DNA of 64,000 nucleotides from Pantoea latae (GCF_002077695.1 NZ_MWUE01000008.1:124001-188000); one strand, 5' to 3'. Counted from the stretch's first letter, positions 1 through 9,737 are shown. Numbers and translations: made by a program. Notes: generated from the sequence alone by a model not told the origin.

Positions 1-370
1 ACAGCAGGGCGTTGCGGCTCAGCAGCGCCACGGACTCCTGCACATCGGTTTCAAACACGTTTTGCACCATATTGGTGTCGATAACGGTGCCGAAGCTGAA
101 CATAAAATAGTTCGCTGCCGCGCTGGCGAGGATCAGCACCGCCAGCAGCGGCTTACGCAGATAAGGCCAGGCAACGAGGTTAAAAATCAGGGTGAACGCC
201 GCGGTCAGCACCACGGGAAGGCTGACGGCGAAGGCGTAATCGTGCAGCGAGGTGTAGGGGATCCGCTCCCACGCCCGAAACAAGAAGAGACCGTTTAGCG
301 CCAGCGCAAAGAAGAGAGCAACAACGATATTAAAGGTGCTTTCGTGACAGCGTAACTTATTTAACAGCAT
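1..370 (-). CDS. eptA: Phosphoethanolamine-lipid A transferase, EptA/PmrC type (N-terminal part only)
   Basis: Partial gene running off the left edge; about 123 N-terminal residues are visible from ATG at 368-370. It begins MLLNKLRCHESTFN and shows several hydrophobic segments separated by short loops, ending in a stretch with NYFMFSFGTVIDTNMVQN, which resembles the membrane domain of EptA/PmrC. The family transfers phosphoethanolamine from phosphatidylethanolamine to lipid A at the periplasmic face of the inner membrane and lowers susceptibility to cationic peptides. The catalytic sulfatase-like domain lies outside the window, so other Ept paralogues cannot be excluded. A PmrA-box-like sequence lies upstream at 421-437. 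No strong ribosome binding site precedes the chosen ATG. Confidence 0.75.
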   Translation of the reverse strand, partial: MLLNKLRCHESTFNIVVALFFALALNGLFLFRAWERIPYTSLHDYAFAVSLPVVLTAAFTLIFNLVAWPYLRKPLLAVLILASAAANYFMFSFGTVIDTNMVQNVFETDVQESVALLSRNALL

Positions 371-404
371 GAGTATCCAGTTAAAAATCAAAGGTCGCTT
401 AAAG

Positions 405-437
405 AGCATAAGGGGAAAAAATGAGGAGAACCTTAAC
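405..437 (-). promoter_or_regulatory. Candidate PmrA (BasR) box and -10 of eptA
   Basis: On the minus strand 437-421 reads GTTAAGGTTCTCCTCAT, matching about 13 of 17 positions of the pmrC-type PmrA box (CTTAAGGTTCACTTAAT, from memory). A TATGCT-like -10 lies at 410-405, a plausible distance downstream. The site faces the eptA start at 370. Inference from motif match only. Confidence 0.45.
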
Positions 438-578
438 GAAAGCTCAACACTATGCCGTGAGTTTTAAGATTAGCCAAACTAAATAGTTACATTTAGTGAC
501 AAGCACCGCTTCTCGTTAGCAGAAAGGCGCAGGCAATAGGCTATCTTTAAAGGAGTTATCGATTGAAACGAGGACGTT

Positions 579-818
579 GTGGCGGAGCAACTAGAGTTTT
601 TCCCGGTACCCAGCCCCTGTCGCGGCATCTGCCAGACGGATGCGCGCGGCTACTGCATCGGCTGCCTGCGCAGCCGTGACGAACGCTTTAACTGGATGCA
701 CTTCAGCGACGCGCAAAAACGCGACGTGCTGCGCCTGTGCCATCTGCGGCGCCTGCGCCTGCAGCGCCAGCAAAAGCCGAACGACGATCCAGAACCGCAG
801 CAGCCATCCCTGTTTTGA
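579..818 (+). CDS. ydhL: DUF1289 small protein YdhL
   Basis: 79-residue protein from a GTG start (GAGGAC shortly upstream). The N-terminal half carries the DUF1289 pattern with four cysteines (SPCRGICQ, GYCIGCLR), suggesting a small metal-binding fold; the C-terminus is rich in Arg/Gln. In E. coli ydhL lies beside ydhF, and here ydhF follows 57 bp downstream on the same strand. Function is not established. Identification rests on the conserved Cys motif plus position. Confidence 0.8.
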   Translation: MAEQLEFFPVPSPCRGICQTDARGYCIGCLRSRDERFNWMHFSDAQKRDVLRLCHLRRLRLQRQQKPNDDPEPQQPSLF

Positions 819-875
819 CCGCTTTTCGCTATACTGCCTGTCAGCGCTTTTCCGGACAAACACAGGGATATCATC

Positions 876-1772
876 ATGCTACAACCGCAACCGATTTCAC
901 CGCAGGGTCCCGCTTTTTCGCCGTTGATTATGGGCTACTGGCGCCTGATGGCGTGGGAGATGACGCCGCAGCAGCGCGTCAGCTTTATTGAACACCACCT
1001 TTCTCTTGGCATCACCACGGTGGATCACGCCGATATCTACGGCGACTACCGCTGCGAAGCCGCCTTTGGCGAGGCGCTGAAGCTGGCGCCCGATTTGCGC
1101 GACCGTCTGCAAATTGTCACCAAATGCGGCATCGCTACCCGCGCGAAGCCCGAGCACCAGATCGGCCACTACAACACCGATAAAGCGCACATCCTGCAGA
1201 GCGCAGAAAATTCGCTGCGCCATTTCGCCACCGACCGGCTGGATCTGCTGCTGATCCACCGTCCCGATCCGCTGATGAACGCCGACGCGGTGGCCGAGGC
1301 GTTTCTGGAACTGCATCAGAGCGGCAAGGTGCTGCACTTCGGCGTGTCGAACTTTACGCCTGCGCAGTTTGCGCTGCTGCAGTCGCGCCTGCCGTTTACC
1401 CTGGTGACCAACCAGGTGGAAATTTCGCCGATCCAGCAGAATGTGATGCTGGATGGCACCCTCGACCATTGTCAGCAGCTGCGCCTGCGTCCAATGGCGT
1501 GGTCCTGCCTCGGCGGCGGCGAGCTGTTCCACGACCCGCACTATCAGCCGCTGCGCGAGGAGCTGGAAAAGGTGCGCCTCGAAACCGGCGCCGCCAGCCT
1601 GGCGCAGGTGGTCTACGCCTGGGTGCTGGCGCTGCCGAGCCAGCCGCTGCCGATTATCGGCTCCGGTAATGTCGACCGTGTCAGCGAAGCGGTCGCGGCG
1701 CTGCGCATTCAGCTTGATCGTCAGCAGTGGTTCCGCATTCGCAAAGCGGCGCTCGGCTACGATGTCCCCTGA
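876..1772 (+). CDS. ydhF: Aldo/keto reductase YdhF
   Basis: 298-residue NAD(P)H-dependent oxidoreductase of the aldo/keto reductase family, predicted cytoplasmic TIM barrel. The usual tetrad can be traced: Asp in DHADIYGDY (about residues 50-58) with the catalytic Tyr, Lys in TKCGI (about 83) and His in LLIHRPDP (about 128). A later GSGNVDRV segment fits the cofactor phosphate site. Length matches E. coli YdhF. Substrate is unknown. It follows ydhL, and sodC lies 83 bp downstream, the same order as in E. coli. Confidence 0.9.
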   Translation: MLQPQPISPQGPAFSPLIMGYWRLMAWEMTPQQRVSFIEHHLSLGITTVDHADIYGDYRCEAAFGEALKLAPDLRDRLQIVTKCGIATRAKPEHQIGHYNTDKAHILQSAENSLRHFATDRLDLLLIHRPDPLMNADAVAEAFLELHQSGKVLHFGVSNFTPAQFALLQSRLPFTLVTNQVEISPIQQNVMLDGTLDHCQQLRLRPMAWSCLGGGELFHDPHYQPLREELEKVRLETGAASLAQVVYAWVLALPSQPLPIIGSGNVDRVSEAVAALRIQLDRQQWFRIRKAALGYDVP

Positions 1773-1855
1773 AGCGTAAAACTGTGTCAAAGAGCGGCAG
1801 AGAGCGGAAATAGCGGCCAGGCTTATCTCACCTTTGGGAAAGATAAGAGGCAATA

Positions 1856-2377
1856 ATGAAAAAGTCGTTATTAGCAGGATTACTCCTGATGAGCAGCGCC
1901 ATGGCCGGCGGCGCGCTGGCGCAGCAGGTGACGCTGCATAAGGTCAGCGCCGAAGGCATCGGCGAGGCGATCGGCACGGTCGAAATCGAACAGACGACAT
2001 ACGGCCTGCAGTTTACGCCCGCGCTTAAGGGGTTGACCCCAGGCGTGCACGGTTTCCATGTGCACGCCAACGGCAGCTGCGAGCCTGGCGTCTCGGAAGG
2101 GAAAACGGTGGCGGCGGGTGCGGCGGGCGGTCATCTCGACCCGCAAAAAACCGGCAAACACCTTGGGCCCTACGCAGGGGGCCACCTCGGCGACCTGCCG
2201 GCGCTCTATGTCGACGAAAAAGGCCGCGCCGACTACCCGGTGCTGGCGCCGCGTCTCACCTCGCTCGACGCGATTAAGGGCAAGGCGCTGATGGTGCATA
2301 TCGGCGGCGACAACCACGCCGATCATCCGCAGCCGCTTGGCGGCGGCGGCGGGCGTTACGCCTGCGGCGTAATCTGA
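1856..2377 (+). CDS. sodC: Periplasmic Cu,Zn superoxide dismutase
   Basis: 173 residues, the same length as E. coli SodC. A Sec signal peptide (MKKSLLAGLL..., cleavage after ALA near residue 22) sends it to the periplasm, where it dismutates superoxide to peroxide and oxygen. Metal ligands are visible: His68 and His70 in GFHVH, bridging His93 in GGHLDP, His102, His110, Asp113 and His148 in MVHIGGDNH; Cys75 and Cys170 should form the conserved disulfide. Start ATG at 1856 follows GGCAATA. A hairpin terminator lies just downstream. Confidence 0.96.
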   Translation: MKKSLLAGLLLMSSAMAGGALAQQVTLHKVSAEGIGEAIGTVEIEQTTYGLQFTPALKGLTPGVHGFHVHANGSCEPGVSEGKTVAAGAAGGHLDPQKTGKHLGPYAGGHLGDLPALYVDEKGRADYPVLAPRLTSLDAIKGKALMVHIGGDNHADHPQPLGGGGGRYACGVI

Positions 2378-2390
2378 ATGTTGACGCGCT

Positions 2391-2417
2391 AACGGCTCCT
2401 GCGGGAGCCGTTTTATT
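2391..2417 (+). terminator. Rho-independent terminator after sodC
   Basis: Perfect 9-bp stem AACGGCTCC/GGAGCCGTT with a 4-base loop, followed by a T-rich run. Confidence 0.85.
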
Positions 2418-2516
2418 ATCATTTAGTTTACTCTCTGGCTATATTCTCCTGATGATTTACCGCCTATGATACTGATTCTGGACACTTTCATCTGGTGCGG
2501 TCAAAGGAGAAATGGA

Positions 2517-2984
2517 ATGAGAAAAACGGGCGCGCTGCTGTTCTGCCTGCTGCTGGCGGGCTGCGATCAACCCAATGAGACCCAGCTCATGACCGAAACC
2601 GGACGTCAGCTGCAGCGCACCATCGACGTCAGTCCGGCGCGCGGCGAGTGTGAAGATATTGCAAAGGGGCGTGAGTGGCTCAGCCACGGCGCGCGGAAGC
2701 GTCTCGAAGAGAAGGGCTGTCAGTTCGTGCTGCGCAGCGCCACCGAAACCAACTTCGAACAGGCGGCCATCTATCGCACCAGCATGACCATGGTGTGCGG
2801 CAGCATTGTCGGCAAGAGCTTCACCGGCAGCGAAATCCGGCGGCGTTTTATCTACTCGCCGGAGGAGCGGGAGCTGGTGATTGAGCCGATGTCGCCCAAT
2901 GATAAAACCCGCTTCGAACAGCGAAAAACCCTGGCGCAGCTACAGGCAGATTTCGAACGCCAGCAGCTGCAATACTGTAAATAG
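2517..2984 (+). CDS. Uncharacterised lipoprotein
   Basis: 155 residues from ATG at 2517, chosen because AAAGGAG lies 8-14 bases upstream and because the protein then begins with a lipoprotein signal MRKTGALLFCLLLAGC (lipobox LAGC, Cys16). An upstream in-frame ATG at 2466 would bury the signal peptide and is rejected. The mature part has four further cysteines (in CEDIA, GCQF, MVCGS and the C-terminal YCK), enough for two disulfides, and ends in a charged Gln-rich helix. I do not recognise the family. Its stop codon directly abuts that of convergent ydhK. Confidence 0.8.
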   Translation: MRKTGALLFCLLLAGCDQPNETQLMTETGRQLQRTIDVSPARGECEDIAKGREWLSHGARKRLEEKGCQFVLRSATETNFEQAAIYRTSMTMVCGSIVGKSFTGSEIRRRFIYSPEERELVIEPMSPNDKTRFEQRKTLAQLQADFERQQLQYCK

Positions 2985-4985
2985 CTATTCGGGAACCGCC
3001 TGTTTGAGCTGCGCCAGCGAGCAGCGCAGACGCCACAGGATGCCCGCCAGGCTAATCGCCTCAGACTCGCCGTCAGCCACCAGCTGACGGATCATCTCAT
3101 CCAGTTTGGTCAGCGTCTGATCGAGCGACGTATGCCGCACGCCGCGTGCGCCTGTAATCCGCTGCAAATCCTGCAGGCTCGCCTCGCGCATCTTGGCCAG
3201 CGCGGGCGAAGTGGGCTGCCAGTCGCGCAGCTGCCAGACAATATGCGAACAGTTCAACAGCACCACGCCCCAGCGCAGCAGCCAGACGCGCGCCTGTTCG
3301 TCACGGCTGCTGCTCAGCTGGCTGATGCGATGATAAATCTGCGACTCGAAGCGGGTTTCGCTCAGGCGCGGACGGCGGCGTAGCTGATCGAGAAAGGCGA
3401 GGCGCAGCGCGCGGATATGACGACGGCTGCGGCGCGCGTCGGAGCTGGGACGCAGTATCTGAAACGCCAGCCAGGCGAGCAGCACGCCGCATACCTTGGC
3501 GATATTGTCATTGAGAAAGTCGGCGTAATCCCAGCTCGGCGGATTGGTCACCGCGATAAACGAGCCCATAAAGACGATAAACTGCCCCCAGAGCGCGGCG
3601 CGCTGTTTCTGCTGCAGCTTAAACAGCTGCAGGGTCAGCAGCAGCGGAAACAGAACCAGCAGAAACTGCCACAGCTGGGAGATCTGCACCATCAGGCCGA
3701 ACTTCATCACAAAGCTGAACAGCGACAGCCAGAGCAAAGTTTTCAGCAGCAGCGAGACGCTGCCGCTGGGCGAGGGCGCGGACGAGTAGAGCACGCAGGC
3801 GATGGCGGTCAGGGTCAGCGCCGCCGCGCCGGCCGACCACTGGGTGGCGATCCAGAAGGCGCAGCCCGCCACGACGGCGCAAAAGGTGCGCAGGGCGCTC
3901 CAGCCCGCCTCGGCGCTGTCGCTCTCGCGCGCCAGCGAGGGCACGCGCGGCGGCTGAAAGCGGGTATCGGCGTCGGCGCGGGTCAGCAGGCGGATCCAGC
4001 GGCTGACATTAAGGTACATCCAGCAGAAATAGCGCAGACGCTGGCAAAAGGCGCGCTGGCGATAGTCACCGTCAGCGGCGGGGGTCACGCTGCGCAGGAT
4101 CTGCGCCAGCCGGTATTTGTCGCACTGCGCGCGGGCCAGCTCCTGCATCAGCGCGTCGATAGCCTGGTAGAGCACTGGCGGCGCGTCGGGCCAGTTAAGC
4201 AGCATGCGGCGCAGGCTGGAGAGCACGCTGGTCAGCCGTAGCTGCTGGTGCAGCACATAGTTGAGCACGTTGTTTTGGCGACGAAAGCGGTAGTGGCTCC
4301 AGAACGCCTGAATGCGCAGCAGGTTCATGGTGAGGATCTGGCTGATCACCGCCTCATGCGCGGCGCGCACGTTGTCGCCGGCGCCGGGCTTTAGCAGCAG
4401 CGCGGCATGTTCCAGCAGCCGCGCATGCATTTTTTGCAGCGACGTCATCAGCGCGTCGCCGTCCGAGGTGCTCGGCAGCACCATCATCATAAAACCGGCG
4501 CAGAGAATGCCTGAGATCACCTCGCACACCCGCGCCTGGGTCAGGGTCCAGAGATCGGTGGCATCGGTCAGATCGACGCTGCTGAAGACGATAATCGCCG
4601 CGGTGTAGCCCGCCAGCGAAAAGGCGTAGGCGACGTTATTTTGATAGTGGTTGGCGATGCCGGTGCAGAGCGCCAGCCAGCCGGCGATAAAAAAGGTAAA
4701 CAGCCAGGGTTCGTTGAGGGTGTGGCCGGCGATCAGCAGGGCGGCACCTGCGCCCATCAGGCTGCCGACAATGCGCCCAAGGCTTTTGCTGATGGCGCCG
4801 CCGACGGTGGGAAAGCTGATCACCGCCGCCGAGGTCATCGCCCAGTAGGGCTCATCCAGATCGAGCGCATAGGCGATGCTGAGCGCCAGACACATGGCAA
4901 TGGCGTTGCGCAGGGCGTAGCGCCACTGGCTGGCATTCGCCTTGACCCACGGCAGCCGATCCCACGCCAGCCACTGCAGGTTCAT
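2985..4985 (-). CDS. ydhK: FUSC/AaeB-family inner-membrane efflux protein YdhK
   Basis: 666 residues with the FUSC-family layout: an N-terminal block of about six membrane helices (residues ~25-165, including [17 protein letters not shown]), a soluble stretch, a second helix block (~370-520) and a C-terminal cytoplasmic domain. Relatives (AaeB) export aromatic carboxylic acids together with a membrane fusion protein. Here the partner is YdhJ, whose stop overlaps the ydhK start by 4 bases, so the two are translationally coupled. Substrate unknown. Confidence 0.9.
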   Translation of the reverse strand: MNLQWLAWDRLPWVKANASQWRYALRNAIAMCLALSIAYALDLDEPYWAMTSAAVISFPTVGGAISKSLGRIVGSLMGAGAALLIAGHTLNEPWLFTFFIAGWLALCTGIANHYQNNVAYAFSLAGYTAAIIVFSSVDLTDATDLWTLTQARVCEVISGILCAGFMMMVLPSTSDGDALMTSLQKMHARLLEHAALLLKPGAGDNVRAAHEAVISQILTMNLLRIQAFWSHYRFRRQNNVLNYVLHQQLRLTSVLSSLRRMLLNWPDAPPVLYQAIDALMQELARAQCDKYRLAQILRSVTPAADGDYRQRAFCQRLRYFCWMYLNVSRWIRLLTRADADTRFQPPRVPSLARESDSAEAGWSALRTFCAVVAGCAFWIATQWSAGAAALTLTAIACVLYSSAPSPSGSVSLLLKTLLWLSLFSFVMKFGLMVQISQLWQFLLVLFPLLLTLQLFKLQQKQRAALWGQFIVFMGSFIAVTNPPSWDYADFLNDNIAKVCGVLLAWLAFQILRPSSDARRSRRHIRALRLAFLDQLRRRPRLSETRFESQIYHRISQLSSSRDEQARVWLLRWGVVLLNCSHIVWQLRDWQPTSPALAKMREASLQDLQRITGARGVRHTSLDQTLTKLDEMIRQLVADGESEAISLAGILWRLRCSLAQLKQAVPE

Positions 4986-5848
4986 TGCGCCTGCGGCTCG
5001 ACAGAAATGGTGCAGGTGGTGCCCGCCACCATCGGCACGTTATCCGGGATGTGGGCCAGGCGAATGCGTACCGGCACGCGCTGCGCCAGCCGCACCCAGG
5101 GCACGTTCGGTTTGATATCCGGCACCAGTCCGCTGTCGCTGTCGACGCTCTGGTCGTAGATGGCGCGGCCGATGCTCTCAACCTCGCCCTGCAGCCGCGC
5201 GCCGTTGCTGTAGAGCACAATGTTCGCCGGCGCGCCGGGACGAATATGGCGCAGCTTGGTCTCTTCGAAGTAGCCCATCACATAGTAAGAGTGGCTGTCC
5301 ACCAGCGCGAAGAGCGGCGTGCCGGCGGTGGCGTAATCGCCGACGCGCAGCGTCAGGTTGCTGACCCAGCCGTCGGCGGGTGCGATTACGGTGGTTTGCT
5401 GCAGGTTCCAGCGCGCCTGGTCCAGCGCCGCCTGCGCCGCTTTGGCGCTGGCCGCCATCGAGGCGGCGTTAAGCTGCGCGGCATCAAGATCTTCGGCGGA
5501 GATAACGTTGCGCGGCAGGCTGGCGCGACGTCGCGCTTCATGCTGGGCCTTCGCCAGATCGGCCTGCGCTTTCGCCAGCTGCGCCTCGGCGTTGTCCAGT
5601 GCGATCTGCCAGGGCACGCGATCCAGCGTCAGCAGGGTCTGGCCCCGATGCACAAACTGATTATCCTTTACCGTCAGGCTGACGATGCGCGCCGAGATCT
5701 GCGGGGTGATCTGCACCAGCTCCGCCCGCACCTTGCCGTCGCGCGTCCAGGGCGACTGCATGTAGTAGTTCCACATCCAGCCGCCCGCCAGCAGGGCGGC
5801 CGCGAAGACGATCAGCGTCGAAAAGTACTTTATCGGGTTAAATCTCAT
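4982..5848 (-). CDS. ydhJ: HlyD-type membrane fusion protein YdhJ
   Basis: 288 residues: one N-terminal membrane anchor ([18 protein letters not shown]), a lipoyl/barrel-sandwich half ([18 protein letters not shown]), a coiled-coil hairpin rich in Ala/Gln (about 80-145), the second lipoyl half ([12 protein letters not shown]) and a beta-barrel domain. It should bridge YdhK to the outer membrane. The start overlaps the ydhI stop by 4 bases. Part of the ydhIJK operon. Confidence 0.9.
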   Translation of the reverse strand: MRFNPIKYFSTLIVFAAALLAGGWMWNYYMQSPWTRDGKVRAELVQITPQISARIVSLTVKDNQFVHRGQTLLTLDRVPWQIALDNAEAQLAKAQADLAKAQHEARRRASLPRNVISAEDLDAAQLNAASMAASAKAAQAALDQARWNLQQTTVIAPADGWVSNLTLRVGDYATAGTPLFALVDSHSYYVMGYFEETKLRHIRPGAPANIVLYSNGARLQGEVESIGRAIYDQSVDSDSGLVPDIKPNVPWVRLAQRVPVRIRLAHIPDNVPMVAGTTCTISVEPQAQ

Positions 5849-6090
5849 GACGAATATCCCTGCCCCATCAGAAAAAGCGCGGCGGCGACGCAGAGCACGA
5901 ACAGCGAGAGATCGAGCAGCGTGGGATGCCAGACGTCGCCCGAGTAGATCCAGCCGCGCAGCAGCGGGTGCACGATCAGCCAGAAAAAGAAACCCAGCAG
6001 GACCGCTTTAAACAGCGGCGGAAAAAACAGCGAGGCGCCGAACACCAGGTCCGTCAGGGGGTCGGCTGCAAGAAAGGGGGAGATGGCCAC
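5845..6090 (-). CDS. ydhI: DUF1656 small membrane protein YdhI
   Basis: 81 residues with two hydrophobic segments ([18 protein letters not shown] and [15 protein letters not shown]), the DUF1656 pattern found as the first gene of ydhIJK/aaeXAB operons. Exact role unknown; AaeX-like proteins always accompany the fusion protein and the pump. It is transcribed divergently from slyA, so the 152-bp intergenic region with its SlyA box probably controls both directions. Confidence 0.88.
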   Translation of the reverse strand: MAISPFLAADPLTDLVFGASLFFPPLFKAVLLGFFFWLIVHPLLRGWIYSGDVWHPTLLDLSLFVLCVAAALFLMGQGYSS

Positions 6091-6215
6091 GTATCATCCT
6101 TCTGAAATCACCCTGGCATCGGTCTCAAAAAGCGGTGATGAACCGGTGCGGCTTCGCCTGGGGTTTGTAATTTGTCCTTTAAACTCGCAGAATAGTGTAA
6201 AATCTGGCTTGATAG

Positions 6216-6227
6216 CTAGCAAGCTAA
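6216..6227. promoter_or_regulatory. SlyA operator
   Basis: CTAGCAAGCTAA differs at one position from the SlyA consensus TTAGCAAGCTAA. It sits 15 bases before the slyA start and between divergent slyA and ydhI, consistent with SlyA autoregulation and control of ydhIJK. Motif match seen; binding inferred. Confidence 0.65.
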
Positions 6228-6242
6228 TTATAAGGAGATGAA

Positions 6243-6680
6243 ATGGATACGCCCCTTGGAACGGACTTGTCTCGGCTGGTGCGCATCTGGCGCGCGTTGA
6301 TCGATCAGCGCCTGAAGCCGCTTGAGCTGACGCAGACGCACTGGGTCACGCTGCACAATATCCATCAGCTGCCGCCGGAACAGTCGCAGATTCAGCTGGC
6401 GAAGGCCATCGGCATCGAGCAGCCGTCGCTGGTGCGCACGCTGGATCAGCTGGAAGAAAAAGGGCTGATCACCCGCTCTACCTGCGCCAACGATCGCCGC
6501 GCGAAACGCATTAAGCTGACGCGCCAGGCGGAGCCGATCATCGAACAGGTCGAGAGCGTCATCGACGCGACGCGCGACGATATTCTCGCTGGCATCAGCC
6601 GTGAGGAGATCAACCAGATGGTGACGCTTATCGCCCGTCTGGAGAAAAACATCCTCGAGCTACAGCAGCGCGAGAAATAA
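6243..6680 (+). CDS. slyA: MarR-family transcriptional regulator SlyA
   Basis: 145 residues, typical for SlyA. It begins [20 protein letters not shown], has the winged helix-turn-helix ([27 protein letters not shown], about residues 48-76) and the wing motif [11 protein letters not shown]. SlyA dimers bind AT-rich palindromes and often counteract H-NS at envelope and virulence genes. AAGGAG precedes the ATG. Flanked by its own operator and by a bidirectional terminator shared with slyB. Confidence 0.96.
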   Translation: MDTPLGTDLSRLVRIWRALIDQRLKPLELTQTHWVTLHNIHQLPPEQSQIQLAKAIGIEQPSLVRTLDQLEEKGLITRSTCANDRRAKRIKLTRQAEPIIEQVESVIDATRDDILAGISREEINQMVTLIARLEKNILELQQREK

Positions 6681-6712
6681 AAAAACCGACGCAGCGGCGT
6701 CGGTTTTTTTTT
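6681..6712. terminator. Bidirectional terminator between slyA and slyB
   Basis: Stem CCGACGC/GCGTCGG with A5 before and T9 after; it can end slyA transcripts on the plus strand and slyB transcripts on the minus strand. Confidence 0.88.
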
Positions 6713-6722
6713 GCTCACAGAG

Positions 6723-7190
6723 TTAGCGCGGAGAGACGGTAATCTGGCTGCCGTTGGACGCCAGCGCCACGCGCTGACCGACCGAGTAGCGGCTGGCCGC
6801 CTGCTTCTGCACCACCATGATGGTATTGCCGTCATCCTTACGAATTTCCAGCTCCACGCCGTCGGCTTTATTGATCGCGCCCTGCACGCCCTGGCCCGCC
6901 AGGCCGCCGGCAATTGCGCCGCCTGCGGTGGCCAGGCTGCGTCCGGTGCCGCCGCCGATGGTGTTGCCGAGGAAACCGCCCAGCACCGCGCCGCCGATAG
7001 CGCCGATCACGTTGTTATCATCGCCGCCCTGAATTTTTACCGGACGGACCGACACCAGCGTGCCGTAAGAGACGCTCTGAACCTGTTTGGCCTCACTGGC
7101 ACTGTAGGTATCGCCGGAGAGCGTGCTGGTATTTGAGCAGCCGGCCAGCGTAATGCCAGCCAGTGCGACCGCAACGAAACGCTTGATCAT
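6723..7190 (-). CDS. slyB: Outer-membrane lipoprotein SlyB
   Basis: 155 residues from ATG at 7188-7190, preceded by AAAGGAG. Lipobox LAGC (Cys18) and a glycine-zipper 2TM domain (GAIGGAVLGGFLGNT and AGGAIAGGLAGQGV, about residues 70-110). SlyB stabilises the outer membrane under stress and belongs to the PhoP regulon in several enterobacteria. The frame stays open upstream to 7373, but that extension would hide the lipoprotein signal and is not credible. A PhoP-box-like repeat lies at 7383-7398. Confidence 0.95.
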   Translation of the reverse strand: MIKRFVAVALAGITLAGCSNTSTLSGDTYSASEAKQVQSVSYGTLVSVRPVKIQGGDDNNVIGAIGGAVLGGFLGNTIGGGTGRSLATAGGAIAGGLAGQGVQGAINKADGVELEIRKDDGNTIMVVQKQAASRYSVGQRVALASNGSQITVSPR

Positions 7191-7382
7191 CTGTAACTCC
7201 TTTCTTAAGCAATGCGCCATGTGTATCGCGAAATCCTGCAAACAGTATAAGACACAAAGCAAATTAATCTTAGTCTGAGTAAAACAGGGTAGAGCCAAGC
7301 ATAGACTATCGGCGGTTAACAATAATTCAACCGCAGCGCAAAAAAAGCGGGCGCAACGCCGTTTGTCGCACAAAGTTGCGAG

Positions 7383-7398
7383 AAAACCTGAGGTAAAC
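7383..7398 (-). promoter_or_regulatory. Candidate PhoP box for slyB
   Basis: On the minus strand GTTTACCTCAGGTTTT gives two GTTTA-like hexamers with an 11-bp period, the PhoP pattern. It would imply a 5' leader of roughly 150 bases for slyB. Inference from motif only. Confidence 0.35.
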
Positions 7399-7472
7399 GT
7401 CGAATCGGACGCGGGAATTTGCCAGACTGATCGCAGTTGAATCGCACTTCCGCCAGGGAGTAAGGAGCAGGA

Positions 7473-8588
7473 ATGAAATCAGGACGTTATATCGGCGTGA
7501 TGTCGGGTACCAGCCTCGATGGCGTCGACGTGGTGCTGGCCGCCATCGATGACAATATGGTGGCGCAGCAGGCCAGCTACTGCCATCCGATGCCGGGCGA
7601 TCTGCGTCAGCAGATCCTGGCGATTTGCCAGGGGCAGACGCTGACGCTCTCGCAGCTCGGCCAGCTCGATACCCGGCTCGGCCAGCTTTTCGCCGAGGCG
7701 GTCAATACGCTGATGCGGCGCGAGGCGCTGGAGCCGAGCGATATCGTCGCCATCGGCTGTCATGGACAGACCGTCTGGCATGAGCCGCAGAGCGACGCGC
7801 CCAATACGCTGCAAATCGGCGACAACAATCAGCTGGTGGCGGCGACCGGCATTACCGTGGTGGGCGATTTTCGCCGGCGCGATATGGCGCTGGGCGGACA
7901 GGGCGCGCCGCTGGTGCCCGCCTTTCACCAGGCGCTGCTGATGGATGCGGTCGAGCGCCGCATGGTGCTCAACATCGGCGGCATCGCCAATCTTTCGCTG
8001 CTGCTGCCTGGCCAGCCGGTGCGCGGCTTCGATACCGGACCCGGCAATATGCTGATCGACGCCTGGATCTGGCGTCATCAGGGCAAGCCTTTCGACCAGG
8101 ACGGCGCCTGGGCGCGCAGCGGCAAGGTGGCGCCCGCGCTGCTGGAGCAGATGCTGGGCGACCCCTGGTTCGCGCTGCCGCCGCCGAAAAGCACCGGGCG
8201 CGAGCATTTCAATCTGGGCTGGGTCGAGCGCCAGCTGCAAACCTTCCCCGGCCTGGCGCCGCAGGATGTGCAGGCGACGCTGACCGAGCTGAGCGCCGTG
8301 ACCATCGCGCAGCAGGTGCAGCTGAATGACGGCTGCGATCGGTTGCTGGTGTGCGGCGGCGGCGGGCGTAATCCGCTGCTGATGGCGCGTCTGGCCGCGC
8401 TGCTGCCCGGCACCGAAGTCGCCGCCACCGACAGCGCGGGCATCCGCGGCGACGACATGGAGGCGCTGGCGTTCGCCTGGCTGGCCTGCCGCACGCTTTC
8501 TGGCCTGCCGGGTAACCTGCCCGCCGTCACTGGCGCGCGCGCAAAGAGCGTGCTCGGCGCCATCTACCCGGCGAATCCGTTCTACTGA
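7473..8588 (+). CDS. anmK: Anhydro-N-acetylmuramic acid kinase
   Basis: 371 residues. The N-terminal phosphate-binding motif [11 protein letters not shown] (residues ~9-19), the middle GGIANLSLL and [10 protein letters not shown] segments and the late [11 protein letters not shown] motif identify AnmK. It hydrolyses the anhydro ring and phosphorylates anhMurNAc to MurNAc-6-phosphate during cell-wall recycling. AAGGAGCAGGA precedes the ATG. mliC and pdxH follow closely on the same strand (17 and 5 bp gaps), as in E. coli. Confidence 0.97.
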   Translation: MKSGRYIGVMSGTSLDGVDVVLAAIDDNMVAQQASYCHPMPGDLRQQILAICQGQTLTLSQLGQLDTRLGQLFAEAVNTLMRREALEPSDIVAIGCHGQTVWHEPQSDAPNTLQIGDNNQLVAATGITVVGDFRRRDMALGGQGAPLVPAFHQALLMDAVERRMVLNIGGIANLSLLLPGQPVRGFDTGPGNMLIDAWIWRHQGKPFDQDGAWARSGKVAPALLEQMLGDPWFALPPPKSTGREHFNLGWVERQLQTFPGLAPQDVQATLTELSAVTIAQQVQLNDGCDRLLVCGGGGRNPLLMARLAALLPGTEVAATDSAGIRGDDMEALAFAWLACRTLSGLPGNLPAVTGARAKSVLGAIYPANPFY

Positions 8589-8605
8589 CAGTAAGGAAAA
8601 TAACG

Positions 8606-8938
8606 ATGAAACAGGGGTTAACCTTGGCCGCCGCGCTGCTGCTGGCGGGATGCGGACTGATGAACAAGCAGCCCGAGGCGCCGCAGACGCTGCACTACCG
8701 CTGCGGCACGCTGCCGCTGACGGTCACGCTCGACAACGCCAGCGAGCAGGTGAGCTTTATTATGGATGGCCAGCCGCTGACGCTGAAACGCGCGATCTCT
8801 GCCTCAGGCGCGCGCTACAGCGACGGAAAATATGTATTCTGGAGCAAAGGCGAGACCGCCTTTATCGAGCGTGACGACAAAATCGTCGTGAATGACTGTG
8901 AACTGCAGCCTGCCAGCCAGACTGCTCATTTTGAGTAA
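8606..8938 (+). CDS. mliC: Membrane-bound lysozyme inhibitor MliC
   Basis: 110 residues with a lipobox (LLLAGC, Cys16) and a MliC domain: [37 protein letters not shown] and the C-terminal VNDCEL. Cys in YRCG and NDCE should form the conserved disulfide; the SGARYSDG loop is the lysozyme-binding region in the family. It inhibits C-type lysozyme in the periplasm. Lies between anmK and pdxH, fitting a cell-wall context. Confidence 0.93.
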   Translation: MKQGLTLAAALLLAGCGLMNKQPEAPQTLHYRCGTLPLTVTLDNASEQVSFIMDGQPLTLKRAISASGARYSDGKYVFWSKGETAFIERDDKIVVNDCELQPASQTAHFE

Positions 8939-8943
8939 CCCGT

Positions 8944-9600
8944 ATGAGCACGAATTTCACACTGCAAGATATCGCCAGCCTGCGCCGCGAGTATACGCGC
9001 GGCGGGCTGCGCCGTAAGGATCTGCCTGAGCAGCCGCTGGCGCTGTTCGAAACCTGGCTACGCCAGGCGTGCGACGCGCAGCTGCCCGATCCCACCGCCA
9101 TGACCGTGGCGACGGTGGATGAGCAGGGCCAGCCTTACCAGCGCATCGTGCTGCTAAAGCACTATGACGACAGCGGCCTGGTGTTCTACACCAACCTCGG
9201 CAGCCGCAAGGCGCAGCAGCTGGCGAACAATCCGCGCATTTCGCTGCATTTTCCCTGGCACTTCCTCGAGCGTCAGGTGATGGTGCTGGGCGAAGTGGAA
9301 AAACTCTCGCCGCTGGAGGTGCTGAAATATTTCCACAGCCGTCCACGCGACAGTCAGATCGGCGCCTGGGTGTCGCGTCAGTCGAGCCGCATCTCGGCGC
9401 GCGGCGTGCTGGAGGGAAAATTCCTCGAGCTGAAGCAGAAGTTTCAGCAGGGCGAGGTGCCGCTGCCGAGCTTCTGGGGCGGATACCGGGTTAAATTTTA
9501 TACCATGGAGTTCTGGCAGGGCGGCGAGCATCGCCTGCACGACCGTTTCCTCTACCAGCGCAGCGACAACGGCTGGAAAATCGACCGCTTAGCCCCGTAA
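8944..9600 (+). CDS. pdxH: Pyridoxine/pyridoxamine 5'-phosphate oxidase
   Basis: 218 residues, the usual length. FMN-binding segments [27 protein letters not shown] and the C-terminal WGGYRV...HDRFLYQR...W...RLAP end are diagnostic. It makes pyridoxal 5'-phosphate from PNP or PMP. Begins 5 bp after mliC. pdxY, another B6-salvage enzyme, lies 1.5 kb downstream. Confidence 0.97.
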   Translation: MSTNFTLQDIASLRREYTRGGLRRKDLPEQPLALFETWLRQACDAQLPDPTAMTVATVDEQGQPYQRIVLLKHYDDSGLVFYTNLGSRKAQQLANNPRISLHFPWHFLERQVMVLGEVEKLSPLEVLKYFHSRPRDSQIGAWVSRQSSRISARGVLEGKFLELKQKFQQGEVPLPSFWGGYRVKFYTMEFWQGGEHRLHDRFLYQRSDNGWKIDRLAP

Positions 9601-9622
9601 AACAGCGTTTTTCTCCGCTCTC

Positions 9623-9653
9623 AGCGCTGGCAAGGAAGTCGCCAGCGCTTTAT
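9623..9653 (+). terminator. Hairpin after pdxH
   Basis: 9-bp perfect stem AGCGCTGGC/GCCAGCGCT with a 9-base loop between pdxH and tyrS. Only a short T run follows, so termination strength is uncertain. Confidence 0.55.
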
Positions 9654-9737
9654 GCTATAGCCCTCATTTTTTTCTTCCGCACTCAGCGGAAAGCTGTGTA
9701 CCAGCATAGGTGCAGTCTGATCAATTTGGAGTCAGTG

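Noticed and set aside
421-486. 21-codon open frame MRRTLTKAQH... with AAGGGG upstream
   Set aside because: It starts exactly inside the PmrA-box-like sequence of the divergent eptA promoter, has no recognisable product, and is more simply explained by the regulatory motif.
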